DNA of 64,000 nucleotides from Nematopogon swammerdamellus (taxonomy: Eukaryota > Arthropoda > Insecta > Lepidoptera > Adelidae). Every line of letters begins with the position of its first letter. Position 1 is the first letter of the stretch. The stretch lies in assembly GCA_946902875.1 (NCBI GenBank), contig OX336359.1, forward strand, positions 2,914,001-2,978,000. The letters are read 5' to 3'. The position numbers were made by a program, and so were the translations under genes. Below the pieces are notes generated by a model. The model was not told where the DNA came from and did not search any database. It saw only the letters and a list, made by a program, of their open reading frames with translations. Below are positions 32,640 to 42,360 of the stretch, in pieces.

Positions 32640-32790
32640 GCTAAGATGTGGCTCTCATACAAACCGAAAGGTTCGCGCCGAAATAAAGGTACGGTAGCGG
32701 GCTTACTTACTTTCTTCTTTTTAAATACGAATTTCACGCGAGCAAAGCCGCGGGCAAAAGCTAGTTATATTATAATAGCTTCAGTTATAG
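32640..32790 (-). repeat. Dispersed 'GTGAAATTCGTATTTAAAAA' repeat
   Basis: The complement of TTTTTAAATACGAATTTCAC and GGCTCTCATACAAACCGAAA. It matches the 3' part of the 330-bp repeats at 5073 and 5678. Confidence 0.6.
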
Positions 32791-32867
32791 GTATGTCTGT
32801 TGTTGATATACATAGGCGAAAACCGGTTGAGACGTTCTCGAGTTACAAGGGAACATAAGAAGACGAA

Positions 32868-33065
32868 GATTTTTTTTTATGGATAATGACACGGTTGGCT
32901 TCATCGTCTACACTACAACATCAGTGATATTAGCCCACAACACCTTGATGTTCAGTGCTTCCCCTTGGCTGTGCCGGCTACACTGAACTGGACGGAAAAC
33001 ACGAACTATTTGCATAGCCGTTTCGACCGACCTTTCATTCAGTGCGATGGTACCAATCCGGATGT
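32868..33065 (-). mobile_element. SINE-A 3' half
   Basis: AATGACACGGTTGGCTTCAT to GCGATGGTACCAATCCGG. Confidence 0.7.
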
Positions 33066-33244
33066 TACACATATATCAATCTATGCACCAGCGATGATCC
33101 GCAAAACCTTCATGAAACGACCCTAAGTTGACCATGAAGGTGCGAATAAAAAGTTAAGGTGCGTTCACATTGGCATTGAACTTTGCCGAGTTGCCGAGAC
33201 ATTGGAGCGCACACAATGCATACACATTATCAACTTTCAAATGT

Positions 33245-33420
33245 CACGCCCTTTTTAACCCCCGACGCAAAAATAGGGGTGTTATAAGTTTAACGTGTGT
33301 GTGTATGAGGGTGTGTTTACGGGTGTGTCTGTCTGAGGCATCGTAGCTCCTAAACGGATGGACCGATTTGGATGCGGTTTTTTTTTATTATAAAGCTGGT
33401 TTAATCTGGATGATTTCTAC
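33245..33420 (+). repeat. Dispersed 'GACGCAAAAAGGGGTGTTATAA' type repeat
   Basis: CCCCCGACGCAAAAATAGGG, GGGTGTTATAAGTTTAACGT and TAAACGGATGGACCGATTTG. Related copies are at 35500-35660 and 38765-38965. Confidence 0.6.
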
Positions 33421-33504
33421 TCAAGTAATTAAGTAATAAATAAAACCATCTTAAAATATGGACCGAATTGCACGCGGTTTTGACATTGGAATGTCTTAGT
33501 TCGC

Positions 33505-33778
33505 TCCAGTGTCGTAAAAGGCGACTAAGGGATATGACTCCCTTCTTATATCACTAGGTGGTAGGGTTTAACCCGCCCGGGTTGGTACCACCGCACTGAA
33601 TGAAAGGTCGGTCGAAACGGCTATGTAAATAGTTTGTGTTTTCCGTCCAGTTCAGTGTAGCCGGCACGACCGAAGGGAAGCACTGACGTGGCACCAAGTT
33701 CACCCGGTGTTATGGGCTGACATTACGGATGTTGTAGGTGATGTAGCCAACCGTGTCAGTTTCAATAAAAAAAAATAA
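33505..33778 (+). mobile_element. SINE-A lacking most of its head
   Basis: GTGTCGTAAAAGGCGACTAA, core GGGTTGGTACCACCGCACTG, and tail CAGTTTCAAT plus A8. Confidence 0.8.
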
Positions 33779-34180
33779 AAAAAGTGTAGGCTCCGATTTC
33801 ACGAAAAAGTGCGATCCCCTTATATCACGGAGAGTTGTGAAGATATGATATTCAAGAAGGACGCATATTCATGAGAGCTGTAAGGTGCAAAAATAATTAT
33901 TCGAGAAAGTAAAAAACGAAACAAGTTATGGCCGAAATAGTGAAGAAAAATGAATTTTTTTCCGAATTTTTTATTTTGGCGCTGGATATTTTGGAAACGA
34001 ATAATGATATCAAAAATTTGAGGAATGCTCCTCTGGACAATTTAGTCAGCTACAATTTGAGCCTAAAACAAAGACGATCGGGTTAAGGGTTTGCCCTGTA
34101 GCCTAACCTTTTTAAGAATGTTGTCGAATTCCGTAGATTCATTTTCAATGTGCTCGATAGTCGTGTGAGGCACGATATCT
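33779..34180. other. No gene recognised
   Basis: AT-rich sequence. Nothing is supported. Confidence 0.35.
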
Positions 34181-34184
34181 GTGA

Positions 34185-34440
34185 TTTTTTTTTTAAAAGC
34201 TTGAAATAAAAGTTCAATTACAAATTTAAAAACACCCGACCCCTTAAAAGTAAAAAATAATTTCTGTTTACTTACTTAAAGTAGTCGGCGGACCGCTAAG
34301 TAAATAAAATAAAAAAAACTCGCAGCTCTGAGTATTATAATTATAATAGAGTAGAGTATTTACTTAGCGGTCCTCCGTCTCCTTTCAGTGAGTAAACGGA
34401 AATTATTTTTGACATTTTAAGTGCCGGGGCTTTTTAAAAT
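34185..34440. mobile_element. Inverted-repeat element
   Basis: AATAATTTCTGTTTACTTAC and GACCGCTAAGTAAATA pair with TATTTACTTAGCGGTC and GAGTAAACGGAAATTATTTT. The left flank TTAAAAGCTTGAAATAAAAG recurs at 36035 and 39518, giving three family members. Confidence 0.55.
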
Positions 34441-35130
34441 CGTCGTAGTAGAGATAAACAGAGCTACAGAGCCACACATGCAACATTTCGAGATATTGAC
34501 GATTAAAGATTTAAAGTCTCGAAAATTTATATGTTTTTAGTCGTATCTTTCAAACTACATATCATATTTTCCCAAAATTTTTACACGTGGTAGTAATGTA
34601 CATATTCTAATGGGATAATATGAAGTTTGGACCCTATCATTTGTAGTTTTTTAGTTATTAAGGGTTTAGCACTCAACCTCTGTTTACTACTGAGAAAATG
34701 TTCTATCGCGTAAGCAGGATTGTGGTGGAGCATAATGAAGCTATGTTGGTTATCTCAGTTATGCATTATAAGTTTCATCCATTTAGAACCAATTTTCTGT
34801 GAATGTTGTTGGTCAACAGTATTTATGTGGCTAGGCTTCGTTCGGTAGTACAGAAATATTGAAAAATTAATTGATAGTAAACCAATACTATGAAGCCTAA
34901 AGTTATTTATATTTTAAAAAGTTTATATGGAATTTCAGTTAACATCCCTTTATCATTATTGAAATAACGTACTTCTAACCTCGTAATCGCTTGGCTCTCT
35001 TTTCCACTATAATCTCCGTCTCATTCTGAGTATTCTGGCATTAAAAACGCATTTTCGCTAAAATGTGGCTTGGCTCTGTTTTACTCTACCACGACGAAAT
35101 TTGTAATTGAACTTTTTAACCGCGATTATT
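34441..35130. other. Upstream region of the 35.1-49.0 kb gene; nothing recognised
   Basis: AT-rich sequence with no repeat or frame I can name. It would contain any distal promoter elements of the gene that starts near 35170. Confidence 0.35.
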
Positions 35131-35138
35131 CCTCGCCC

Positions 35139-35267
35139 TATAAAAGGACGAATGAACTGGTGTAAGCGCAGGCTATACAGAGCGGCGCTCCACCTGAGTT
35201 TGAACGATCTCTATACGAGTATAAAGCAAAAGTAAATTTGCCCCGTTGCGTCCTAATCTCACGACAG
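35139..35267 (+). promoter_or_regulatory. TATA promoter and untranslated exon 1
   Basis: TATAAAAG at 35139-35146 sits 122 bp before a consensus donor ACGACAG|GTGAGT (exon end 35267). Transcription would start about 25-30 bp after the TATA box, near 35165-35175, giving an exon of roughly 100 nt without any ATG. The next exons with matching acceptors on this strand are 38061 and 38591, so I propose this as the leader of the gene ending at 48958. The linkage is inference; no transcript data are available. Confidence 0.45.
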
Positions 35268-35499
35268 GTGAGTGATGGGAAGTTTTTTTCTTATCGCTTG
35301 AATACTTTCATGCGAAGAAAAAACTGAGAGAAATACGGTCAAGGTATGCTTTTGTATGTGAACAAAATATTAGTTATGCAGTTTATACAATAAAGAACAT
35401 ATTTTTATTGCTCAGAATAGCGGATGGAAGTGCAGCGTGCATTTTTGAAATAAAAATAAATATCCAAACACTTTTTGACTGGCTTGATATAATTTTTAA

Positions 35500-35960
35500 C
35501 ACCCGACGCAAAAAGTTATAAGTTTAACGTGTGTATCTGTGTATCTGTCTGTGGCATTGTAGATCCTAAATGGATGGACTAACTTGGATGGGGGTTTTTT
35601 TTTAGAAAATTGGTTTAACCGGGTCGGTTCTTAGCTATGTTAGTAATCATCACATCATTAATACTATACTAATAATAATAAATCTGTAAGGGATGGTCAT
35701 GGAGTAAGTTACTTTGTTATAAGTTATAAGAGATACTGCTGTTGTAGACTCTATGTATGATACTAAAACTAAATTGACGATTTTTAGAAATATTTTCTGT
35801 ATGTATGTATGTATGTATGTACCTCCATAACTGTTAAACCGATCATCTGAATTCGTTGAAACTTAGTACAGGCACATTTAACTTTACGAGACATATTACT
35901 TACTTTCTTCTTTTTAAATACGAATTTCACGCGAGCGAAGCCTCGGGTAAAAGCTAGTCA
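35500..35960 (+). repeat. Two dispersed repeats and (GTAT)n
   Basis: AACACCCGACGCAAAAAGTT (35505) is a copy of the 33245 repeat. A GTAT run is at 35800-35822. TTTTTAAATACGAATTTCAC (35912) is a minus-oriented copy of the GTGAAATTCG repeat. Confidence 0.55.
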
Positions 35961-36019
35961 TGTAATAAAGTAATCATGAATTAATAAAACAAATACGTCT
36001 CACGAATGGACCGACGTGA

Positions 36020-36200
36020 ATGAGTTTTTTTTTTAAAAAGCTTGAAATAAAAGTTGAATTACAAATTTTAAAAACCCCCTAATAAAATATTAAAATTCAG
36101 AGCTGCGCGGGTATTTACTTAGCGTATAAAGAGTACTTGCAGCACAACACAGATTGCTCTGGTTAACCCTGATTGTCGGGATACAGCGTGTGGTATGTAT
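36020..36200. repeat. Repeat fragments
   Basis: AAAAGCTTGAAATAAAAGTT and GGTATTTACTTAGCG belong to the 34185 element family. TTGCAGCACAACACAGATTG (36130) is a minus-strand SINE-C scrap. Confidence 0.45.
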
Positions 36201-36255
36201 GTAAATTTTGCCAGACTAAATAAACAAATATTACCAAAAAACAGTCAGTCAGTTT

Positions 36256-36645
36256 GTCAGCCTCGATAGCTCAGCGGTGCAGACAGTCAACTGTCGCTAT
36301 TGAATGTTAAGCAACGCTGGGTGCGGTCAGTTCTTGGATGGGTGACCGCTGACCGTTGGAGGCTGACCGAGGTTCGGATTCCTCGTAAAACTGTAGGTCC
36401 CTTCCCTCCTAATATTACTTGGTGGTAGGGTTTAACCCGCCCGGGTTGGTACCACCGCACTGAATGAAACGTCGGTTAAAACGGCTATGTAAATAGTTTG
36501 TGTTTTCCGACCAGTTCAGTGTAGTCGGCACGATCAAAGGGGGAAGCACTGACATGGCACCTAGTTCACCCGGTGTTATGGGCTGACATCACGGACGTTG
36601 TAGGAGATGTAGCCAACCGTGTCAGTTTCCAAAAAAAAAAAAAAC
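36256..36645 (+). mobile_element. SINE-A, full length with tRNA/5S head
   Basis: A-box TAGCTCAGCGG at 36267-36277; 5S-like block from GTTAAGCAACG at 36306 to GGTGACCGC at 36349 including GCGGTCAGTTCTTGG; then core, body and a 14-nt A-run. Confidence 0.85.
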
Positions 36646-37344
36646 TTCAGAATTGAGGGAGTCCGATTTTTAATAGTATTTTGGGTGAATGAGTTAGTTA
36701 GAGGAACTAGATATAGAGCATCGGCTAATATCATAGCGGAGACTCCCTACCTGGATAGCCAGTATAGACTGGACCGTGTCGGTGAAGGAAAAAATCGCGA
36801 GTAGGTATGTACGTACACTAGCAGCAAGCAAACCGTTATTGTATACAAGATTTAATGCAAAAAAATGCAATTTGCAATAAGTCACACCTTCACACCGCAA
36901 TAAATATGTATAATACGTACTCGTAGAACTCATCAAATTTTTCAATTTGATTACCTAGTTACTTTTATATTATTTATTTATTATTCATGCAATGTATTCT
37001 ATCTCCCGTCTGTGCGTATGTATGTATGTTTCTCTTATATACACGGTGTTGCAGTTGCCCCCGTAATATTTTTAACTGACATAAGGGGGTTATTCTATAT
37101 GTGAAACTAAACAACTCATGTGAAGAAAAACATTTAAAAAAAAATATATATATATTTTTTCCATTCAAATTTTAAATGCCTGTTCTCAATATGTATGGAG
37201 AAAAACATTTTTATTTTCTTCAAATAAAAAAGTCGTAGAACAAAAGTTGTTCTATTTCACGTACAGAATCACCCCCTTTCGGGTTTTACGGTTGGGGTTG
37301 CAACACCGTGTATAACTCAGGAACGGCTTAACCTATTCGCTTGC
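36646..37344. other. Intronic AT-rich sequence
   Basis: No gene. A short run of TATATATATATT is at 37145-37156. Confidence 0.35.
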
Positions 37345-37525
37345 AGTTTTTTTTTAATGAAAACATCCGTGATGTCACCCCATAACACCTTGGTGAACTA
37401 GGTGAACGGAAAACACGAACTATTTAAATAGTCGCTTCAACCGATCTTTCATTCAGTGCAAGCGGTACCAATCCGGGCGGGTTAAACCTTAGTAAGATAA
37501 GAAGAGAAGGGACCTAGTTTTGCCT
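37345..37525 (-). mobile_element. SINE-A fragment with internal deletion
   Basis: ACATCCGTGATGTCACCCCA, then a deletion joins GTGAACTAGGTGAACGGAAA. It ends GAAGAGAAGGGACCTAG. Confidence 0.65.
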
Positions 37526-37599
37526 ATGTAATGCGACATATCTCCTCCAGGTCATAGGCATAACATAGCAACAAGCCATTATTCATATGAGCCGTATTT

Positions 37600-37921
37600 G
37601 TACCGTGTGGGGACGGTACTTTAAAAGAATAGCACCACTGCATCTCTCCCCGTGTATGTCGTAAAAGGCGACTAAGGGATATGACTCCCTTCTTATATTA
37701 CTAGGTGGTAGGGTTTAACCCGCCTGGGTTGGTACCACCGCACTGAATGAAAGGTCGGTCGAAACGGCTATGTAAATAGTTTGTGTTTTCCGTCCAGTTC
37801 AGTGTAGCCCGCACGACCGAAGGGAAGCACTGACGTGGCACCAAGTTCACACGGTGTTATGGGCTGACATCACGGATGTTGCAGGTGATGTAGCCAACCG
37901 TGTCAGTTTCCATAAAAAAAA
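37600..37921 (+). mobile_element. SINE-A with SINE-C-type head
   Basis: GTGTGGGGACGGTACTTTAA, core, and CAGTTTCCAT plus A7. Confidence 0.85.
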
Positions 37922-38060
37922 TGAGCCGAGCAGTAGAGCCGAGAGGGAGTGTACAGGTTGACGAGTAATAGTCGACCAACTTATAAAATGTACGGACGAC
38001 AGCCATCATTTCACTGTTGAAGAACTTTTTCAAATTAACATTCATTTTTATTATTTTCAG

Positions 38061-38183
38061 ATCGCCAGCGAACTGCCATCGCATCACTCCTAACTGAATC
38101 TTCGCAATAGCCAAGATCACCAGATTGGAGAGAGTTGGAGGGAAGAGGCATTCGCCGCTATGTGAACCCGCCCTTACGCCAGT
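38061..38183 (+). other. 5' UTR of alternative exon 2a
   Basis: It follows a strong acceptor (TTATTATTTTCAG|ATCGCC). The only ATG before the main start is at 38160 and is followed at once by TGA, a two-codon start-stop uORF. Frames through this part are closed by a TAG, so it is untranslated if the start at 38184 is used. Confidence 0.5.
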
Positions 38184-38215
38184 ATGCTGCCCGCAAAGTG
38201 CAAGTCCTGTCAATA
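38184..38215 (+). CDS. Alternative first coding exon 2a (MLPAKCKSCQ-)
   Basis: The ATG at 38184 opens MLPAKCKSCQ and leaves two bases (TA) at the donor ATA|GTGAGC. Exon 44360-44431 begins with T, completing TAT (Tyr) and continuing CLESMYWSCCEERFCF, so the phases fit. The complete exon (38061-38215) is 155 nt and is repeated at 38591-38745 with the same length, acceptor and donor. The encoded start is rich in cysteine. Joining 2a directly to 2b would create TAA at the junction, so the two must be used alternatively to make the full protein from the 2a start. The product is unknown. Confidence 0.55.
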
Positions 38216-38221
38216 GTGAGC

Positions 38222-38570
38222 TTTTTTAGGTTTCCGTATCCCAGACGGAAGCCTATTACTAAGCCTCCGTTGTCTGTCCGTCCGTCCGTCCGTCCGTCCG
38301 TCCGTCCGTCTGTCCGAGGGCTGTATATCTTGAACCGTAATAGGTAGCCGGTTGAAACTTTCACAGAATATGTGTTAATATGGAAAAAAATTATAAGAAA
38401 CGTTTCATTAAAATCGATTAGTCACACTATTGAATAATAGATGGCGCCACATGCTTTTATACATTGCAATGTTGAAAGACAAAAGGCGGACGGACAAAAG
38501 ACGATAGGCGGATAATAGCGGATAGATACGGAAACCTCCGTGCGCGAGTAAAACTCGCACTTAACAGATT
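38222..38570 (-). repeat. CGGCCAAGTGCGAG-type repeat with (GTCC)n
   Basis: TTTAGGTTTCCGTATCCCAG, a GTCC array (38276-38310), TTGAACCGTAATAGGTAGCC and, at the far end, AAACTCGCACTTAACAG. It is reverse-oriented and lies between the two duplicated exons. Confidence 0.65.
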
Positions 38571-38590
38571 TTTTATTGTTTTGTTTTCAG

Positions 38591-38713
38591 ATCGCCAGCG
38601 AACCGCCGCCGCATCACTCCTAACTGAATCTTCGCAATAGCCAAGATCCCCAGATTGGATAGAGTTGGAGGGAAGAGGGATTCGCCGCTATGTGAACCCG
38701 CCCTTACGCCAGT
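38591..38713 (+). other. 5' UTR of alternative exon 2b
   Basis: It follows the acceptor TTTTGTTTTCAG|ATCGCC. It differs from 2a by a few substitutions and keeps the ATGTGA start-stop uORF (38690-38695). Confidence 0.5.
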
Positions 38714-38745
38714 ATGCTGCCCGCAATGTGCAAGTCCTGTCAATA
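38714..38745 (+). CDS. Alternative first coding exon 2b (MLPAMCKSCQ-)
   Basis: Encodes MLPAMCKSCQ plus the same two-base overhang, with donor ATA|GTGAGC. It differs from 2a by Lys5 to Met, and that AAG-to-ATG change also creates a second in-frame ATG. Similarity to 2a extends only about 15 nt into each intron, so the duplicated block is essentially the exon and its splice signals. It would splice to 44360 in the correct phase. Confidence 0.55.
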
Positions 38746-38764
38746 GTGAGCGTTTTTTTAAGCT

Positions 38765-39135
38765 ATTTTTAACCCCGACGCAGGGGTGTTATAACTTTAA
38801 CGTGTGTGTGTGTGTGTGTATGTGTGTACGGGTGTGTCTGCCTGTGGCATCGTAGCTCCTAAACGGATGGACCGATTTGGATGCGGTTTTTATTATTTTA
38901 TTAGAAAGCTGGTTTAATCGGGATGGTTCTTAGCTATGTGTGTAATCAAGTATTCAAGTAATCAAATAATTAATTATCTTAAAAAGTGAACAACATCCAA
39001 AGGTTGACTGGGAGAAATCCCTGTAAGGGATAAGTCCGCCTTTGCCGCTCATGTAAATTACTTATTGTTTGTTTATGCAAAATGGTTTTTTGGAGCAATA
39101 AAGTATTTCTATCTATCTTATCTATCTATCTTTTG
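38765..39135 (+). repeat. Dispersed repeats and LINE 3' tail
   Basis: ACCCCGACGCAGGGGTGTTA belongs to the 33245 family. GGTTGACTGGGAGAAATCCC with GGATAAGTCCGCCTTTGCCG and then GCAATAAAGTATTTCTATC plus (TCTA)n is a LINE 3' end. Confidence 0.6.
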
Positions 39136-39463
39136 TATCGTGTGGGGCCAGTACTTTAAAAGAATAGCCCCACTGCATCTCTCCCCGCGTATGTCGTAAA
39201 AGGCGACTAAGGGATATTACTCCCTTCTCTATATTACTAGGTGGTAGGGTTTAACCCGCCCGGGTTGGTACCACCGCACTGAATGAAAGGTCGGTCGAAA
39301 CGGCTATGTAAATAGTTTGTGTTTTCCGTCCAGTTCAGTGTAGCCGGCACGACCGAAGAGAAGCACTGACGTGGCACCAAGTTCACCCGGTGTTATGGGC
39401 TGACATCACGGATGTTGTAGGTGATGTGGCCAACCGTGTCAGTTTCAATAAAAAAAAAAATTA
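39136..39463 (+). mobile_element. SINE-A with SINE-C-type head
   Basis: GTGTGGGGCCAGTACTTTAA, core, and CAGTTTCAAT plus A10. It inserted directly after a (TCTA) LINE tail, and TCTATCTATCT resumes at 39470 as a probable target duplication. Confidence 0.85.
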
Positions 39464-39514
39464 TAAAAATCTATCTATCTATAACAATGCGGAGAATGAA
39501 AATCATGGTTTTTT

Positions 39515-39882
39515 TTTTAAAAGCTTGAAATAAAAGTAAACCCCGACCCTTAAATAGTGAAAAATAATCTCCGTTTACTTACCTAAAAGAGTTGGGGGAA
39601 TGCTAAGTAAATTAAAAAAATATAAAAACCGCCTTCAAAAATGTATGAAATAAAAAAAACCGAACCCTAGAGTTGAAGGCGATGCTAAAGAAAGCTACAC
39701 AAATCACAAAGGGTATCATCCACTCATGTTTTCTTTCATGCATCATTTTAGCTTGCTTTAGCACCGCCTTCAACTCTAGGGTTAGATTTTTTTTATTTCA
39801 TACATTTTTGAAGGCGGTTTTTATATTTTTTAAATACTTTTTTATTTCACGGTTTTTTTTTGTAATTTTTTGCTATTAATGT
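39515..39882. mobile_element. Palindromic MITE-P copy
   Basis: Arms share AAAACCGCCTTCAAAAATGT, GAACCCTAGAGTTGAAGGC and their complements (TAGCACCGCCTTCAACTCTA, TTTTTGAAGGCGGTTTTTAT). The outer right part TTTTTTGCTATTAATGTACT matches the outer left part of the 52-kb copy. Confidence 0.75.
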
Positions 39883-39885
39883 ACT

Positions 39886-40005
39886 CGGCATGGCATTCGT
39901 AACTCTCGCATACGACCGAATGTTCATTAGCGTCGTTAAACACCTTATGGGTGGCTCGGAGCCACGTGTCGCGTTGTCAATAAAAAAAAAATTAACACCA
40001 CCTCT
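39886..40005 (+). mobile_element. LINE 3' UTR fragment
   Basis: GGCATGGCATTCGTAACTCT, CACCTTATGGGTGGCTCGGA and GTCGCGTTGTCAATAAAAAA match the tail family at 19860-19960. Confidence 0.6.
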
Positions 40006-40059
40006 GCCTCCCAACGGAGTAGGCAGAGACAAACCAGAAAGTGTGTGTACATACCAAAA

Positions 40060-40235
40060 ATCTTCGCACAGGTCACTGGCCGGAATCAAAAGACGATCAC
40101 TGCCATTTGTGAAAACCGAAAGAAGTCATCATCGATCACTTTAGCATCAAAACTGTCACAAGGATTTAATTCCTTCCAATTCCTTCGCTTCGGTCTACGC
40201 GTTCCTTCTTCGCTCCTGAGAAGAATTTCTCAAAA
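40060..40235 (+). other. Likely 5' leader of the COX6B-like gene
   Basis: Non-repetitive sequence between the LINE tail and the ATG, with no other upstream frame of note. CTCAAAAATGATC gives an acceptable A at -3. No TATA box is evident. Confidence 0.3.
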
Positions 40236-40466
40236 ATGATCACCGAGCTCGGAACCGTCCGCCCGGATCCTCGCTTCCCGTTCATGAACCAAACTAACAA
40301 CTGCTACAAGAGTTACTGCGATTTCTACAAATGTCAACGCCTCCTGGGGCCAGACGAGGAAGGCTGCCAGCTCTTCAAGAAGATCTTCACGACTCTGTGC
40401 CCGAATTTTTGGATTGAGAAATGGGATGACCTGCGCGGGAAGGGCGCCTTCCCTGGACCGATTTGA
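40236..40466 (+). CDS. Cytochrome c oxidase subunit 6B-like, intronless
   Basis: A complete 76-aa frame with ATG and TGA. COX6B is a small intermembrane-space subunit that bridges the two complex IV monomers. The twin cysteine motif is intact: C23-x9-C33 and C44-x10-C55. PDPRFPFMNQTNNC matches the family's 'DPRFP-QNQT-NC' start, and WIEKWDDLRGKGAFPGPI matches the 'W---WD--R--G-FPG-I' end. Length is as usual for the family. The sequence is clearly diverged: an extra Cys28 and a short N-terminus. It lies in the sense orientation inside an intron of the gene at 35.1-49.0 kb. Absence of introns suggests a retrogene; the open frame suggests it may still be functional. An acceptor-like TTCGCACAG|GTCACTGG at 40058 leaves a spliced leader possible. 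Confidence 0.85.
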   Translation: MITELGTVRPDPRFPFMNQTNNCYKSYCDFYKCQRLLGPDEEGCQLFKKIFTTLCPNFWIEKWDDLRGKGAFPGPI

Positions 40467-40574
40467 AACAAGATGGCGTTGTTTTTTTTGTTTTTTGACG
40501 AGTTTTTTGTTTTGATGTTTTATTGAATTATATTGATTTTTATTTATATCATTGGAATTATTTCCTTTACATAG

Positions 40575-40843
40575 ACTTGTTTTTTTATAGAAACACGGTT
40601 AGCTACATCACGTACGAACATCCGTGATGTCGGCCGATAACACCGGGCGAACTAGGTGCCGTGCCAGTGCTTCCCTTCATTTCATGTCGGCTACACTGAA
40701 CTGGACGGAAAATACGAATTATTTATTTTACATAGCCGTTTCGACTGACGTTTCGTTCAGTGCGGTGCGGTCAATCAACCCGGGCGGAATAAATCCCACC
40801 ACCTAGTAAGGTAAGAAGGAAGGGACCTACAGTTTAACGAGTT
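40575..40843 (-). mobile_element. SINE-A body and core
   Basis: AAACACGGTTAGCTACATCA to GGAAGGGACCTACAGTTTAA, with GTGCGGTGCGGTCAATCAAC at the core. Confidence 0.8.
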
Positions 40844-41059
40844 ATGAAATCTTTTTTTAATAATGATAAAATCTAGATTATATAATAGTCAGAATTATGA
40901 AATAACAACTTACTATCTCATATTCCGAGAGTGTCCAGCCATCGAGTATAGCGGATATGGATGGTGGCGATAGGGATGAGGGAAGCCAACTGAATAAAAT
41001 GGCGTAATAATGATAACTTTTTAGCCTAGGAAACGAACCGAAACTTTAACAACCAGTTT

Positions 41060-41950
41060 ACGACAACCTGAAAAGTCTACGCAGCAGGAAAGAGCCGCGT
41101 CATCATCGACTTGCATAACCTGCCGGGAGCTAATGTTGACCTGGAAGAGGAACAGAAACTGTTGACAACCAGATAACGACAACAGAAAAGTCTACGCAGC
41201 AGGAAAAAGCCGCGTCATCATCGACTTGCATAACCTGCCGGGAGCTATTGTTGACCTGGAAGAGGAACAGAAACTGTTAAGAACCAGATAACGACAACCG
41301 AAAAGTCTACGAAGCAGGAAACAGCCGCGTCATCATCGACTTGCATAACCTGCCGGGAGCGATTGGTGACCTGGAAAAGGAACAGAAACTGTTCACAACC
41401 AGATAACGACAACTGAACGCAGTCTACGCAGCAGCAAACAGCCGCGCCATCATCGACTTGCATAACCTGCCGGGAGCTATTGTTGACCTGGAAAAGGAAC
41501 AGAAACTGTTATCAACCAGATAACGACAACAGAAAAGTCTACGCAGCAGGAAACAGCCGCGTCATCATCGACTTGCATAACCTGCCGGGAGCTATTGGTG
41601 ACCTGGAAAAGGAACAGAAAGTGTTAACAACCATATAACGACAACAGAAAAGTCTACGCAGCAGGAAACAGCCGCGTCATCATCGACTTGCACAACCTGC
41701 CGGGAGCTATTGGTGACCTGGAAAAGGAACAGAAACTGTTAACAACCAGAAAACGACAACTGAACGCAGTCTACGCAGCAGCAAACAGCAGCGCCATCAT
41801 TGACTTGCATAACCTGCCGGGAGCTATTGTTGACCTGGAAAAGGAACAGAAACTGTTAACAACCAGATAACGACAACTGAACGCAGTCTACGCAGCAGGA
41901 AACAGCCGCATCATCGTCGAGTAGCATAACCTGCCGGGAGCTAATATTTC
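41060..41950 (+). repeat. 115-117-bp tandem array, about 8 units
   Basis: ACGACAAC starts units at 41060, 41176, 41291, 41406, 41523, 41638, 41753 and 41870. Units of 117 bp (CTGAACGCAGTCTACGCAGC) and 115 bp (AGAAAAGTCTACGCAGCAGG) are mixed. In 117-bp units one frame reads HNLPGAIVDLEKEQKLLTTR and RQLNAVYAAANSSAIIDL, 39 codons per unit. This frame is open for 60 codons at 41688-41870, while 115-bp units shift it. Confidence 0.9.
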
Positions 41951-42204
41951 AGGCTCGCTTTCGTTGACCTTCAGAGATATCCGCATCTGTTAACGCGTGA
42001 AACGATTGAGATAAACGTTGTCTTATCGAGCAAGATGGATCTGTGTCAGATGCTGTCATGGAATATCAGTAGCTAAGCTGACGTCGTTGGCGCGTTTGGA
42101 ATTTGTGTACACTGCCTTCGCAGCTTATCAGTGTAGCCTACACGAACAAAGAGAAGCACGGGCAATGACATCTGTAAGATGATTGGTGGGAATTTGGCGA
42201 TACC

Positions 42205-42345
42205 TTATAAGCCAGCGGGTCTACCGGAAACCGATCGCCACGCTAACTCATGCAAACACTCGCCGATTTCAACCAATAGCCGTGTCGACTGCACTACCTA
42301 ATGATTTTTGATTGGTTGAAATCGAGCGAGTTATTGGGTGATATT
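42205..42345. mobile_element. MITE-7 copy
   Basis: CGATTTCAACCAATAGCCGT and GATTGGTTGAAATCGAGCGA form an inverted pair. A related copy is at 46105-46268. Confidence 0.5.
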
Positions 42346-42360
42346 AGACTGACGAAATAA

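Noticed and set aside
38061..38215. Exon 2a read as an internal coding exon in the long frame (RQRTAIASLL...VQVLSI)
   Set aside because: The frame has a TAG shared by both copies and ends in a phase that does not fit exon 44360; the short ATG frame fits exactly.
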